DNA of 64,000 bases from Oceanitalea stevensii (GCF_014837105.1 NZ_JACSPO010000002.1:1-64000), one strand, 5' to 3'; counted from the first letter of the stretch, positions 8,530-18,400 are shown. The notes: generated from the letters alone by a model not told the origin. Numbers and translations are program-made.

Positions 8530-9489
8530 ATGGCGCCCGACCGTCGGCGGATCAACCGCATGGCAGGACAGCACTGGTTCGTCCTCACACGCTCCCAGCT
8601 CGAGGAGATCGGCGTCTCCGTCACGTGGATCCGCTCCCAGGTCGATCACCGCATCTGGCGCCGGGCCTACCCAGGCGTCTACATCACCCACGCCGGTCAC
8701 CCGACGTGGGACACCCGGGTCGTCGCCGCCCTGGCGTACGCGGGCAAGGGAGCAGCGCTCTCTCACGCCACGGCCGGGGACTGGTGGTTCGAGAGCGAGG
8801 CCACCCGTGCCCAGCGAGTGTCGAACACGGTGGAGATCAGCGTGCCCGCCCGCAGGACGGTGGTCGCCCAGCGCGGGCTGCGGATCCACCGCCGCCGTTC
8901 GGTCCCCGCCGTCTGGGAGGGCCGGATCGCGGTGATGACCGCAGCAGAGACCGCCGTCGACCTCGCCTGCCGCGCAAAGACGGAGGACGACGTCGTCGGC
9001 GTGCTCACGCGCGCCCTCCGTGTCGCTGAGCCGGCCGAGATCAGAGCTGCCGTCGCCGGGCGGTCACGAGTCCGCCGTCGGGAGCTGCTCCTCGACATCC
9101 TCACCGACGCCACGGCGGGCATGGAGTCGCCCCTCGAACGGCACTACCACCGTGACGTCGAGGTCGACCACGGGCTCCCGGTGTCGGAGCTCCAGGTGCG
9201 CGAGCAGCTCGCGGGGTCCCGGATCCGCGCGGACTGCCGCTACCGCAGGTGGCAGGTGCGGATCGAGCTCGACGGCAAGCTGGCACACCCGGGCGGGCGC
9301 ACCGACAAGGACACGTGGCGCGACAACGCAGCACTGCTCGCCTCCAGGGAGGTGACGCTGCGGTACCGGTGGACGCACGTCGTGGGGACCCCGTGCCGCA
9401 CGGCCCAGCAGGTCGTCGATGCACTCCGCCTCGGCGGTTGGGAAGGCCAGCCGCGCAGGTGCGGACGGCCCGGATGCCGGGTGCGCTGA
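8530..9489 (+). CDS. AbiEi-like / DUF559-type protein (nuclease-fold C-terminus)
   Basis: 319 residues from the ATG at 8530 (a second ATG is 30 bases on). The N-terminus (FVLTRSQLEEIGVSVTWIRS, RRAYPGVYI) matches the winged-helix antitoxin domain seen in AbiEi-type proteins. The middle resembles the AbiEi core. The C-terminus (ESPLERHYHRDVE, then ADCRYRRWQVRIELDGKLAH) resembles DUF559/Vsr-like PD-(D/E)xK nuclease folds, with D and ExDGK as possible metal ligands. These proteins are common and usually single-copy orphans in Actinobacteria, and their function is unproven. There is no adjacent AbiEii toxin. The gene is bracketed by two near-identical palindromes and interrupts the sugar island, so it may have arrived as a unit. 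Confidence 0.75.
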   Translation: MAPDRRRINRMAGQHWFVLTRSQLEEIGVSVTWIRSQVDHRIWRRAYPGVYITHAGHPTWDTRVVAALAYAGKGAALSHATAGDWWFESEATRAQRVSNTVEISVPARRTVVAQRGLRIHRRRSVPAVWEGRIAVMTAAETAVDLACRAKTEDDVVGVLTRALRVAEPAEIRAAVAGRSRVRRRELLLDILTDATAGMESPLERHYHRDVEVDHGLPVSELQVREQLAGSRIRADCRYRRWQVRIELDGKLAHPGGRTDKDTWRDNAALLASREVTLRYRWTHVVGTPCRTAQQVVDALRLGGWEGQPRRCGRPGCRVR

Positions 9490-9504
9490 CGCCGCTCTGC
9501 AGAC

Positions 9505-9545
9505 CGTGTGGGTTTCGGACTCCCTGGGAACCCGAAACCCACACG
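9505..9545. terminator. Strong hairpin, right palindrome of the AbiEi-like gene
   Basis: A 14-base perfect stem (CGTGTGGGTTTCGG at 9505-9518 with its complement at 9532-9545) and a 13-base loop, between convergent genes. The first 12 stem bases are identical to the hairpin at 8376-8416. Confidence 0.75.
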
Positions 9546-9576
9546 ATCGTGAGGAGGGTGCGGCGACGGCGCGCCC

Positions 9577-10452
9577 CTACAGGTAGGGGTGCACGAGGCG
9601 CTGGTAGCGGTCGGCCATGGTGGCGACGACCTCGTCGCCGGGGGTGTCCCAGACCGCCTGGTTGAAGATCTCCACCTCGACGTCGCCGGCGTAGCCGGCC
9701 TCGGCCACCCAGCGGGTGATCGTGGCGAAGTCGACGTAGCCGTCGCCCATGTACCCGCGGGAGAGCAGGGAGTCGTCGGCCAGCGGCAGCACCCAGTCGC
9801 ACACCTGGTAGCCCGCCAGCCGCCCCTCGGCGCCGGCGCGGGCGATCTGCGACTCCAGCTTCGGGTCCCACCACACGTGGTAGGTGTCCACGACCACGCC
9901 CACCGACTCCGCGGGGAAGTCCGCGGCGAGGTCGAGCGACTGCTCGAGCGTGGACAGCACGCCACGGTCGGCGGCGAAGATCGGGTTCATCGGCTCGAGG
10001 ACGAGCCGCACGTCGTGCTCGGCCGCGAACGGCACGAGCTCGCCGATCCGGTCGGCCACCCGCTGGCGCGTCGCGACGAGGTCGCGGTCCCCGTCCGGCA
10101 GCGCAGCGCGCCCCGGCTCGGGGCACGCGGGCAGCCCGCCGACCACCATGACGAGCTCGCGCGTCCCCAGGGTCGCCGCCTCGACGATCGCGGCACGGTT
10201 GTCCTCCAGCGCCGCCCGCTGCCCGTCGGCGTCGACCGCGGTGAGGAAGCCGCCGCGGCACAGCGAGGAGACCCGCAGGCCCGCCTCCCGGACCACGGCG
10301 GCGGCGCGCTCGAGGCCCACCTCGGCCACCCGGTCGCGCCACAGCCCGACCGCGCCGAGGCCGGCACGGGCCGCGACGTCCACGGCCTCCTCGAGGGTGA
10401 GGGCCTTGGTCGTCGCGGTGTTGAGGGAGAGCCGGGAGAGGTCCGCGCTCAC
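9577..10452 (-). CDS. Sugar phosphate isomerase/epimerase family protein
   Basis: 291 residues. The GTG start overlaps the TGA of the upstream oxidoreductase (GTGA-type overlap), showing translational coupling. A xylose-isomerase-like TIM barrel is seen: SRLSLNTATTKALTLEEAVD, VRLVLEPMNPIF (metal-ligand Glu), VVVDTYHVWWDP (His ligand) and DVEVEIFNQAVW at the end. It is distinct from the barrel enzyme at 4374-5201. A pair of Gfo/Idh dehydrogenase and barrel isomerase is a recurring theme in inositol, hexosamine and 3-keto-glycoside degradation; which of these applies here is not decidable from sequence. Confidence 0.87.
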   Translation of the reverse strand: MSADLSRLSLNTATTKALTLEEAVDVAARAGLGAVGLWRDRVAEVGLERAAAVVREAGLRVSSLCRGGFLTAVDADGQRAALEDNRAAIVEAATLGTRELVMVVGGLPACPEPGRAALPDGDRDLVATRQRVADRIGELVPFAAEHDVRLVLEPMNPIFAADRGVLSTLEQSLDLAADFPAESVGVVVDTYHVWWDPKLESQIARAGAEGRLAGYQVCDWVLPLADDSLLSRGYMGDGYVDFATITRWVAEAGYAGDVEVEIFNQAVWDTPGDEVVATMADRYQRLVHPYL

Positions 10453-11612
10453 AGGGTGAGCTCCGGGATCTCCAGGCGCCGCCCCTCGGCGGAGGACCGC
10501 AGGCCGAGCTCGGCGAGCTGGACGCCGCGGGCGGCGGAGAGCAGGCCGTAGCGGTGCGGACGCTCGGCGACGACGTCGCGGAGGAACTCCTCCCACTGCA
10601 GCTTGAAGCCGTTGTCGAGGTCGGCGTTGTTCGGCACCTCGAGCCACTGGTCGCGGAAGGGCTCGGTGACGGGCAGGTCGGGGTTCCACACCGGCTTGGG
10701 CGTGTGGGCGCGCTCCTGGGCGACGCAGTTGCGCAGGCCGGCGACGGCCGAGCCGCGCGTGCCGTCGACCTGGAACTCGACGAGCTCGTCACGGAAGACG
10801 CGCACCGCCCAGGAGGAGTTGATCTGGGCGACGACGGGGTCCCCGCCCGGCGTGGTGACCTCGAAGATCCCGTACGCGGCGTCGTCGGCGGTGGCGGTGT
10901 ACTCCTTGCCCTGCTCGTCCCAGCGGGTGGGGATGTGGGTGACGGCCTTGGCGGTGACGGCGTCGACCTTGCCGAGGATGCCCTCGAGCACGTAGTTCCA
11001 GTGGCAGAACATGTCGACGACCATGCCGCCGCCGTCCTCCTTGCGGTAGTTCCAGCTCGGGCGCTGGGCGGGCTGGACGTCGCCCTCGAAGACCCAGTAC
11101 CCGAACTCGCCGCGCAGGGACAGGATGCGGCCGAAGAAGCCCTGGTCGACGAGACGGCGGAGCTTGACCAGGCCGGGCAGGTAGAGCTTGTCGTGGACGA
11201 CGCCGGCGGTCACGCCGGTCTCCTGGCCCAGGCGGGCGAGCTCGACGGCCTCCTCGAGCGACTCGGCCGTGGGCTTCTCGGTGTAGATGTGCTTGCCGGC
11301 CTTCATCGCGGCGGTGAGGGTGGCCTTGCGCAGCGAGGTGAGCTGGGCGTCGAAGTAGATGTCGATGCTCGGGTCGTTCATCACCGAGTCGACGTCGGTG
11401 GTCCAGTGCTCGACGCCGTGGCGCTCGGCGATCTCACGGACCGCGCCCTCGCGCCGCCCGACGAGGACCGGCTCCACCTGCACCCGGGTGCCGTCCTCGA
11501 GGAGGAAGCCGCCCTCGTCACGGATCGGGAGGATCGAGCGGACGAGGTGCTGGCGGTACCCCATCCGGCCGGTGATGCCGTTCATCGCGATCCGCAGCGT
11601 ACGCGTGGTCAT
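10449..11612 (-). CDS. Gfo/Idh/MocA family oxidoreductase
   Basis: 387 residues. The N-terminal NAD(P)-binding fold carries GITGRMG (about 13-19) rather than the commoner GxGxxG form, and the EKP motif of the family is present (HIYTEKPTAESLEEA). The C-terminal alpha/beta domain includes GGGMVVDMFCHWNYVLEG, where the catalytic His-type region lies. GGAGAG precedes the ATG. It is the first gene of a two-gene operon with the isomerase at 9577, and a degenerate LacI operator lies 40 bases upstream. It probably oxidises or reduces a sugar or keto-sugar with NAD(P). Confidence 0.88.
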   Translation of the reverse strand: MTTRTLRIAMNGITGRMGYRQHLVRSILPIRDEGGFLLEDGTRVQVEPVLVGRREGAVREIAERHGVEHWTTDVDSVMNDPSIDIYFDAQLTSLRKATLTAAMKAGKHIYTEKPTAESLEEAVELARLGQETGVTAGVVHDKLYLPGLVKLRRLVDQGFFGRILSLRGEFGYWVFEGDVQPAQRPSWNYRKEDGGGMVVDMFCHWNYVLEGILGKVDAVTAKAVTHIPTRWDEQGKEYTATADDAAYGIFEVTTPGGDPVVAQINSSWAVRVFRDELVEFQVDGTRGSAVAGLRNCVAQERAHTPKPVWNPDLPVTEPFRDQWLEVPNNADLDNGFKLQWEEFLRDVVAERPHRYGLLSAARGVQLAELGLRSSAEGRRLEIPELTL

Positions 11613-11652
11613 GTGCTCTCCAATGAGACGTGCCGGTGTGGCGGAAGACTAG

Positions 11653-11666
11653 GGAATGCGCTTTCC
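11653..11666. promoter_or_regulatory. LacI-family operator 4 (degenerate)
   Basis: GGAATGCGCTTTCC keeps one perfect half-site (GCGCTTTCC) and has a mismatch in the other arm. It lies 40 bases upstream of the Gfo/Idh start at 11612. It is accepted because of its position in a promoter of the same island. Confidence 0.6.
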
Positions 11667-11739
11667 AACTTAGTCAGGCGTCGTCGTGCCTGTCAAGAGC
11701 GTGAGCATGGCCACATGTCGACGATCTCGGGAACAACGT

Positions 11740-11749
11740 TGAAGATTCA
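11740..11749. promoter_or_regulatory. Short inverted repeat upstream of FMN reductase
   Basis: TGAAGATTCA, in an AT-rich pocket 15 bases before the start at 11765. It could be a MarR/HxlR-type site; no such regulator is in the window, so this is weak. Confidence 0.3.
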
Positions 11750-11764
11750 TCCATTGACGGGGGC

Positions 11765-12310
11765 ATGACCACACACAAGATCGGCGTCATCGTCAGCTCC
11801 TCCCGCCCCACGCGCATCGGCGACAAGGTGGCCCAGTGGGTCGCCTCCCTCGCACCGGAGGGCACCGAGGTCGACGTCATCGACCTCGCCGAGGTCGACC
11901 TGCCCTTCCTCGCCGAGCCCGAGCAGCCCGCCACCGGCAACTACTCCCTCGCCAGCACCGTCGCCTGGTCCGAGCGCATCCGCGCCTACGACGGCCTCGT
12001 CATCACGGTCCCGGAGTACAACGCCGGCTACCCGGCGATCCTCAAGAACGCCATCGACTCCCTGCACGCGGAGTGGAACGGCCTGCCCGTCGGCGTCGTC
12101 GGCTACGGCTGGGGCGCCGCCGCCGGTGCCGCCCGCCAGCTCGGCGAGGTCCTCGACCGCGTCAAGGCCGTCACCCTGCCCGGCCCGGGCCTGAGCTTCG
12201 GCCAGGACCTCACGCCCGAGGGCGAGATCCTCGAGGCGGCGCCGACCGACGACGTCCGTGGCCTCTTCGAGCAGGTGCTCACCGCCGCACGGCAGTCCGT
12301 CACGGTCTGA
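11765..12310 (+). CDS. NADPH-dependent FMN reductase family protein
   Basis: 181 residues, flavodoxin-like fold. The phosphate-binding loop SSSRPTRIGDKVA (about 9-21) and the flavin-contact motif PEYNAGYPAILKNAIDSL are diagnostic of the NADPH-dependent FMN reductase/quinone reductase family. GGGGG lies just before the ATG. The gene diverges from the Gfo/Idh gene and ends at a strong bidirectional hairpin. It probably reduces quinones, azo dyes or flavins. A link to the sugar island is positional only. Confidence 0.9.
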   Translation: MTTHKIGVIVSSSRPTRIGDKVAQWVASLAPEGTEVDVIDLAEVDLPFLAEPEQPATGNYSLASTVAWSERIRAYDGLVITVPEYNAGYPAILKNAIDSLHAEWNGLPVGVVGYGWGAAAGAARQLGEVLDRVKAVTLPGPGLSFGQDLTPEGEILEAAPTDDVRGLFEQVLTAARQSVTV

Positions 12311-12332
12311 CCCGCACCCGAACCCGTCGCGC

Positions 12333-12364
12333 GAGGCGGTGGCCCCTCCGGGGGCCACCGCCTC
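12333..12364. terminator. Bidirectional terminator hairpin
   Basis: A perfect 14-base stem (GAGGCGGTGGCCCC, loop TCCG) between the converging FMN reductase and lacI genes. There is no U-tract. Confidence 0.8.
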
Positions 12365-12368
12365 CGTG

Positions 12369-13421
12369 CTACCGGAGCCCGGGCGTGGACTCGCGCAGGA
12401 CGACCTCGCCGGTGACGGTGACGAGGTCGGGAGCATCCCGGTCGCCCAGCGCCAGGGCCGTGGCCTGGCGGCCGATGTCGACCATGTCGATCCGCACCGT
12501 GCTCAGCGTGGGGGTGACGTCGCGCAGCGCGAAGATGTCGTCGAAGCCGGCGAAGGCCATGTCACGGGGCAGGACCAGGCCCGCCTCGCGGGCCGCCGTC
12601 ATCGCGCCGAGGGCCATGACGTCGTTGACGGCGAAGACGACCTCGACGTCGAGGTCGCGGCGCATGAGCTCGACCATCGCGTCGTGCCCGCCGTCGCGGA
12701 CGAAGGGCGAGGGGATGATCGCCTCCTCGGCCACCGGCGTACCGAGCTCGGCGAGCGCCTCGCAGAAGCCCCCGCGCCGCTCGGCGGCGGTGAGGTGCCG
12801 TTCGGGTCCGCCGAGGACGGCGAAGCGCCGGTAGCCCTGCCCGTGCAGCGCGCGGGCCAGGGCCGCGGACGCGCCGAGGTTGTCCACGTGCACCGCCTTG
12901 ACGCCGAGGATCGGCTGGCCGACCATCGCCGCCGCTCCCCCCCGCTCCTGGTAGGCGGCCAGGGCCTCGCGCAGGCGCCGGTTGCCCTCCTCGTCGTCCT
13001 GGCGGCCGCCGACGACGATGATCGAGCGCGCCCGCAGGTTCTGCAGGGTCTGGATGAAGCCGACCTCGCGCTCGGCGTCGTGCTGGGTGTTCGCCAGCGT
13101 GACGGCGAGGCCCGCGGTGTCGGCGGCCTCGGTGACACCGGCCGCGATCGTGGAGAAGAACGGGTCGGCGATGTCATGGACGATGAGGCCCAGCGTCGCC
13201 GTCCGCCCGCGTGCCATCGCCTGCGCGTTGGCGTTCGGGGAGTAGTGGAGCCGCTCGGCGGCGTCGAGGACGCGCTCACGCAGGTCGGCCCGCACGGAGC
13301 GGTTCGTGCTGCCGTTGATGGCGCGGGAGGCGGTGGCGAGGGAGACGCCGGCCTCACGGGCGACGTCGCTCAGCGTCGCCGCCCGCCCGTTCCCCGCGAC
13401 GCCGGTGCGTGTGGGTGTCAT
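12369..13421 (-). CDS. LacI-family transcriptional regulator of the KDG operon
   Basis: 350 residues. The headpiece reads ATLSDVAREAGVSLATASR (about 14-32), and the effector domain has LGLIVHDIADPFFSTIAAG and FAFAGFDDI-like strands (MAFAGFDDIFALRD). It is the third gene of the kdgK/aldolase operon, 20 bases after kdgK, an arrangement that usually means local regulation by a pathway intermediate such as 2-keto-3-deoxygluconate. Whether it or the LacI at 3215 binds the AAGCGCTT operators cannot be told from the headpiece alone. Confidence 0.91.
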   Translation of the reverse strand: MTPTRTGVAGNGRAATLSDVAREAGVSLATASRAINGSTNRSVRADLRERVLDAAERLHYSPNANAQAMARGRTATLGLIVHDIADPFFSTIAAGVTEAADTAGLAVTLANTQHDAEREVGFIQTLQNLRARSIIVVGGRQDDEEGNRRLREALAAYQERGGAAAMVGQPILGVKAVHVDNLGASAALARALHGQGYRRFAVLGGPERHLTAAERRGGFCEALAELGTPVAEEAIIPSPFVRDGGHDAMVELMRRDLDVEVVFAVNDVMALGAMTAAREAGLVLPRDMAFAGFDDIFALRDVTPTLSTVRIDMVDIGRQATALALGDRDAPDLVTVTGEVVLRESTPGLR

Positions 13422-13441
13422 CCGAGGCTCCTTCGGTGCCG

Positions 13442-14542
13442 TCAGCGCTGCACTCGTGCGCTGCCACCGGCAGCGAGCTTGAGGACCTCCGCCTTGGTGA
13501 CCATCGAGGTGTCACCCGGGGTCGTCATGGCCAGCGCTCCGTGCGCCGCGCCGTACTCTACTGCGGTCGCCACGGGTTCTCCCGTCAGCAGACCGTAGAT
13601 GAGGCCGGAGGCGAAGGAGTCCCCGCCGCCCACGCGGTCGAGGATCTCCAGGCGCTCCCGGTGGGTGGCCTGGGCGAAGCCCTCGTCCTTGGACCAGGCG
13701 ATCGCGCCCCAGTCGTTGACCGTCGCGGTGTGGACGCTGCGCATCGTCGTGCCGATGACCTCGAAGTTCGGGTAGGCCGCCTGGACGTTCTCGATCATGG
13801 CGCGGAAGCTCGCGACGTCGAGGTCGGTGAGGTTCTCGTCCACGCCCTCGACCTCGAAGCCGAGGGAGGCGGTGAAGTCCTCCTCGTTGCCGATCATCAC
13901 ATCGATGTGGTGGGCGATCTCCCGGTTGACCTCCTGCGCGCGGGCCTGCCCGCCGATGTCCTTCCACAGCGAGGGCCGGTAGTTGAGGTCGTAGGACACG
14001 ACCGTGCCGTGCCTCTTCGCGGCCTGGACGGCGGCGAGCACGACCTCCGCGGAGCTGTCGGACAGGGCGGCGAAGATGCCGCCGGTGTGCAGCCACCGCA
14101 CCCCGAGCTCGCCGAAGACGTGGTCCCAGTCGACGTCCTCGGGACGCAGCTGGGAGGCGGCGGTGTGCCCACGGTCGGACACGCCCACCGCGCCGCGCAC
14201 CCCGAACCCGCGCTCGGTGAAGTTCAGGCCGTTGCGCACGCTGCGCCCGATGCCGTCGGAGGGCACCCAGTGGATGAGGGAGGGGTCCACGCCGCCGGTG
14301 AGGATGAAGTCCTCCACCAGTCGGCCGACCTCGTTGTCGACGAGGGCGGTCAGCACCCCGGCGCGCAGCCCGAAGGCGCGGCGCAGGCCGCGGGCGACGT
14401 TGTACTCGCCGCCGCCCTCCCACGCGCGGAAGCTGCGCGCGGTGCGGATGCGTCCCTCGCCCGGGTCCAGCCGGAGCATCACCTCACCGAGGGACAGCAC
14501 GTCGTAGCGGCACTCGGCGGCGTCACGGATCTGCAGACTCAA
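13442..14542 (-). CDS. kdgK: 2-keto-3-deoxygluconate kinase (PfkB family)
   Basis: 366 residues. PfkB sugar kinase fold: LSLGEVMLRLDPGEGRIRTA at the N-terminus is the KDG-kinase form of strand 1, GGGEYNVARGLRRAFG is the substrate lid, and DRVGGGDSFASGLIYGLL near residue 300 holds the anion hole and catalytic Asp. It phosphorylates 2-keto-3-deoxygluconate to KDPG in the cytosol. The KDPG aldolase gene lies 34 bases upstream in the same operon, which supports the assignment. GGAGAA precedes the ATG. Substrate could extend to related 2-keto-3-deoxy acids. Confidence 0.9.
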   Translation of the reverse strand: MSLQIRDAAECRYDVLSLGEVMLRLDPGEGRIRTARSFRAWEGGGEYNVARGLRRAFGLRAGVLTALVDNEVGRLVEDFILTGGVDPSLIHWVPSDGIGRSVRNGLNFTERGFGVRGAVGVSDRGHTAASQLRPEDVDWDHVFGELGVRWLHTGGIFAALSDSSAEVVLAAVQAAKRHGTVVSYDLNYRPSLWKDIGGQARAQEVNREIAHHIDVMIGNEEDFTASLGFEVEGVDENLTDLDVASFRAMIENVQAAYPNFEVIGTTMRSVHTATVNDWGAIAWSKDEGFAQATHRERLEILDRVGGGDSFASGLIYGLLTGEPVATAVEYGAAHGALAMTTPGDTSMVTKAEVLKLAAGGSARVQR

Positions 14543-14576
14543 CGGGTTCTCCTTGATCGGGTGGGGCCGACGACGG

Positions 14577-15200
14577 TCAGCGGGTCAGGGCGACGGCGTC
14601 GGCGACCATGGCGGCGACGTCGTCGAAACGGCCGGCGGCGATCGCGTCGCGGGGCACCATCCAGCTGCCCCCGACCGCCGCGACCGCGGGCAGGGCCAGG
14701 TACTCGGCGAGGTTCGCCGGCCCGATGCCGCCGGTGGGCACGAAGCGCACGCCACCGAAGGGCGCGGACAGCGCCTTGATCGCCGCGGCACCGCCGGAGG
14801 TCTCGGCGGGGAAGAACTTGACGGTCGTGATGCCGGCCTCGAGCGCCGCTTGGACCTCCGTGGCGGTGACGGCGCCCGGCAGGGCGAGCACGCCACGCGC
14901 GGCGCAGCGCTCGACGACGGCACGGGAGAAGCCGGGCGACACGACGTAGCGGGCTCCGGCGTCGACGGCCTCGTCCACCTGCGCGGGGGTGAGGACGGTG
15001 CCGGCGCCGACGAGGACGCGGCCGTCCTTGGCCATCTCCGCGATCGCCGCGGCGGCGGCCGCCGTCCGGAAGGTCACCTCGGCGACGGGCAGCCCGCCCT
15101 CGGCGAGCGCACCGGCCAGCGGGCGGGCGTGCGCGGCGTCGTCGAGCACGACGACGGGCACGAGTCGGCTGGCGGCAAGCTGGTCGAGCGTCTCGGACAT
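14577..15200 (-). CDS. eda: 2-dehydro-3-deoxyphosphogluconate (KDPG) aldolase
   Basis: 207 residues, a class I aldolase TIM barrel. VAEVTFRT holds the catalytic Glu region, VGAGTVLTPAQVDEAVDAGA is the family signature, and the Schiff-base Lys is in TTVKFFPAE; VPTGGIGPANLAEYLAL binds phosphate. It cleaves KDPG to pyruvate and glyceraldehyde-3-phosphate. The ATG at 15200 follows GGAGAC and gives the normal family length, so the in-frame extension upstream is rejected. It is the first gene of the aldolase - kinase - lacI operon, with a LacI operator about 95 bases upstream. Confidence 0.92.
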   Translation of the reverse strand: MSETLDQLAASRLVPVVVLDDAAHARPLAGALAEGGLPVAEVTFRTAAAAAAIAEMAKDGRVLVGAGTVLTPAQVDEAVDAGARYVVSPGFSRAVVERCAARGVLALPGAVTATEVQAALEAGITTVKFFPAETSGGAAAIKALSAPFGGVRFVPTGGIGPANLAEYLALPAVAAVGGSWMVPRDAIAAGRFDDVAAMVADAVALTR

Positions 15201-15295
15201 CGCCGGTCTCCTTCGTCTCCCGCGCTCGCGCGCGGTCGTCTCGTCACTGAGTCGCAGCCCGTCGGTGGTGCTGCGATGCCAGTCGAACCGTAGCA

Positions 15296-15307
15296 GAAAG
15301 CGCTTCC
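15296..15307. promoter_or_regulatory. LacI-family operator 5
   Basis: GAAAGCGCTTCC with core AAGCGCTT (15298-15305), in the promoter of the KDPG aldolase operon (start 15200). Confidence 0.76.
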
Positions 15308-15360
15308 CGCAGGAAGGTCCTGGAGGCAGGACCGAGGCCCCGCCCCCGACCCGTGGCGGG

Positions 15361-15385
15361 GCCCTGCACCGTACCGGTGCAGGGC
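15361..15385 (-). terminator. Terminator of the large secreted GSDH gene
   Basis: A perfect 11-base stem (GCCCTGCACCG, loop TAC), 24 bases after the stop of the gene at 15409-19554. Confidence 0.72.
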
Positions 15386-15408
15386 CTCGGCCGTGTGACT
15401 GCGGACGG

Positions 15409-18400
15409 TCAGCGACCCCAGACGGTGTCGATGTCCAGACCCGGCAGGTAGCCGTGGTCACCGCTGTACGTCGCCGTGAGCAGGGTCAGCCCCCGCACCG
15501 GCGGCAGCTGCACCTCGGCGCTGCCGTCCTCACCGACCGGCACCGTCCCGACGACGCGGAACCCGGCGGTCACCGTGACCGTGCCCGTGGGGGTCGGCGC
15601 GCCGTCCCGTCCGGACACGTCGATGGTGACGTCCGGGGTGCTGCCCCGGGGGACCGTCGAGTCCACGTCGATGTCCACCCGCGAGAGGGCGGGCAGGACG
15701 ACGTAGGTGACGGCGCGGCTGGCCGACTCGGTGAAGCCGTCACTGCCGGGGAACACGGCCGTGAGGCGGTGCCCGCCCGCGGGCAGGTCCCGCGGCAGCG
15801 CCACCGACGCCCGTCCGTCGGGCCCGAGCTCACCGGTGGCGACGACCTCGCCGTCGGCGTGGATCTCCACCGTTCCCGACGGCGTCCCGGAGTCGGCGGC
15901 GACGGTCACCCGCGCCGTCGTCTCCGCGCCGTAGGTGGCGAGCTGGCGGGACAGGCTCAGCGACGTCGTCGTGGCGACGTCCTCCTGCGGCGCGGCCGGG
16001 ACGGAGACGACGAGGTCGCGCATCCGCCCGGTGTTGTCGAAGGAGCCGAAGCCGATCTGACCGGAGTCGAAGGTCGTGTCGGTCGCCGTCATGAGCGGGG
16101 TGTCGTGGCCGTCGACCCACACGGCGATCTCGCCGCTGCCGGCGCAGTGGACGACGCGGACGTCGTGCCACTCCTCGTCGGTGATGGCGGGGGGCGCGCC
16201 GATCGAGCTGTCGGGGTCCCACTGGTGGTCGATGCGCTCCCGGTCCTTGTTGTTCACCTTGAAGATGCCGTTGTGCGCGTAGATCGTGTTGTCCTGCGAG
16301 ATGTGCGCGTAGTAGTACTCGGTGTCGGACTGCCAGCCGAAGACGATGATGATGTCCCGGTTGTTCACCGACGACGGGGCGTCGAGGCGGACCTCGGCGT
16401 CGATCTGCACCGACTCGTACTCCCGGCCGTCGAGGATCGCGTACTCGAAGGGACGACGGATGCCGTCGTTCGGGTTGTCCCCGACCTCGGTGAGCACGAT
16501 CTGGTCACCCGGGAAGTCCCACTTCGAGGGCGTCCGCGGGGCCCAGTTCTCCTCGGCCATGAGGTCGGTCTCGGACTCCTCGAAGGTGCACGACGGCGTG
16601 GGCGGCGGCTCGACCGGCTCGACGCCGTACGTCGCGTACAGGTGCTGCATCTGCTCCGCGGTGGGGACCATGTCGAGGAACATGAGGTCGTCCATGCGCC
16701 CGTTGAACGGGTTCCGCTCCGCGGTGTTCTGCGGGAAGCTGCCGCCGATCTTGATGCCCGCGGGCACCGTGTCCGACGTCGGGCCCGAGCCCCACGGGTT
16801 CGCCGCGGTGTACTCGCCCTCGAGCTCCTCACCGTTCATGTAGAGCTTCATCTCGCCGTTGACGTAGTCGAAGCTCGCGGCGAGGTGCACCCAGGTGTTC
16901 TGGGCGAGGATCTCGTCCCACGGCTTGTCGGCCGCGAAGGTCCACGAGCTGCCGTCGTCGAGGCGGCGGCCGAGCGCGACGAGCTTGAGCTCGTTGCCCA
17001 CCTGGATGACCTCGAGGAGGGCACGCACGCCGTGGCCGTCGGAGTTGCCCGACAGGACGCCGGTGAGCCCGATGGCGTTGAAGCGGTCGTCCGGGTTGGC
17101 GGACTCGCTGTTGAGGGCGGGCAGCTCACCGGTGCGCTTGAACCAGCCCATGACGGTGATCGCCTCGGCCCCGGCGAAGGCGTCGAGGGAGTCGACGCCG
17201 GCGGGGTCGTAGACGCCGGCCTTCCAGTCGTTGTTGCCGCGGACCGTGGGGTTGAGCTGCTGGGTCTGCAGCGCCCGACCGGCGCCGGGGTAGGCGGCGT
17301 CGGCCACGCGCTGGAGCGCGCCACCGTTGATGAGCTCGATGTCGGTGCCGGAGAAGCCCTGGTCGTCCTCCCAGGCCGGGTTCCCCTCGACCGGGTTGTC
17401 GAAGGTGTAGCGCGCGACGAGGTTGTTCGGCGGCAGCTCGACCGCGCCGGTGACCTCCCAGACGCGACCGTCGGCCTTGGAGATGAGGTAGAGCTCGCCG
17501 TCGGCGTCCGCGCCGAAGCGCAGGTCCACCCGCTGGTGCCCGACGAGCTCCTGGAAGGTGGTCTCCTCGCCGTCGTGGAAGACACGGAGCTGCTCGATGG
17601 TGGCGAGGTCCTCGATGTCGCCGTCGTTGCGGACCATCTCGTCGGCCTCGGTCGACAGCACCCAGCCGCGGACGATGTCCGTGAACAGGTACTTGCCCTG
17701 GAGCGCCTCGATCTCGCCGCGGTAGACGTACCCGCCGTTGACGGCCACGCCGGCGTCACCGGTCTGGCCGGGGTCGCGGTTGTGGTCGTAGGCGGCGACG
17801 GGGTAGGTGAAGCCGAGCTCGGCGTCGTTCTCCGGCAGCGGGAAGATCTGCCGGTTCTCGGCGAGGAAGGGTCCCTCGCGCACGGACCAGCCGAAGTTGT
17901 CACCCGGCTGGACCTCGTAGATCGACTCGACCTGCCACTCACCGATGTGACCGAGGTACATCTTCCCGGTCTCGGTGTCCCAGCTGATGCGGTGCGGGTC
18001 GCGCATGCCGACGGCGTAGATCTCCGGCAGCGCGCCGTCCTCGTCGAGGAACGGGTTGTCCTCGGGGATGCCGTACTCGCCGTTGGCGCTGTCGTCACCC
18101 ATCGGGTCGATGCGGAAGATCTTGCCCTGCGGGGTGGACAGGTCCTGCGGGTTGTTGTTGCCCACGCCGTTGCCGCCGTCGCCGACGAGGATGTAGAGGT
18201 TGCCGTAGTCGGCGTCGCCGGGCTCGGCGGTCCAGTTGAAGGCGATCTGCTGGACGGTGTGGACGCGCCCGCCGAACGGCACGCGCATCATCTCGCGGCT
18301 CGTGCCCTCGAAGGTCTCGGCGCTCGGATCCGTGGCGGTCCACTCGGTGATGACGCTGTGGAAGCCGGTGGTGCCGAAGCCCGGGAAGTCCGGGGTGTCC

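Noticed and set aside
12369-15200. Local LacI at 12369 as the certain owner of AAGCGCTT
   Set aside because: Both LacI headpieces are plausible; only the LacI at 3215 has the word in its own immediate promoter, so no firm claim is made for this one.
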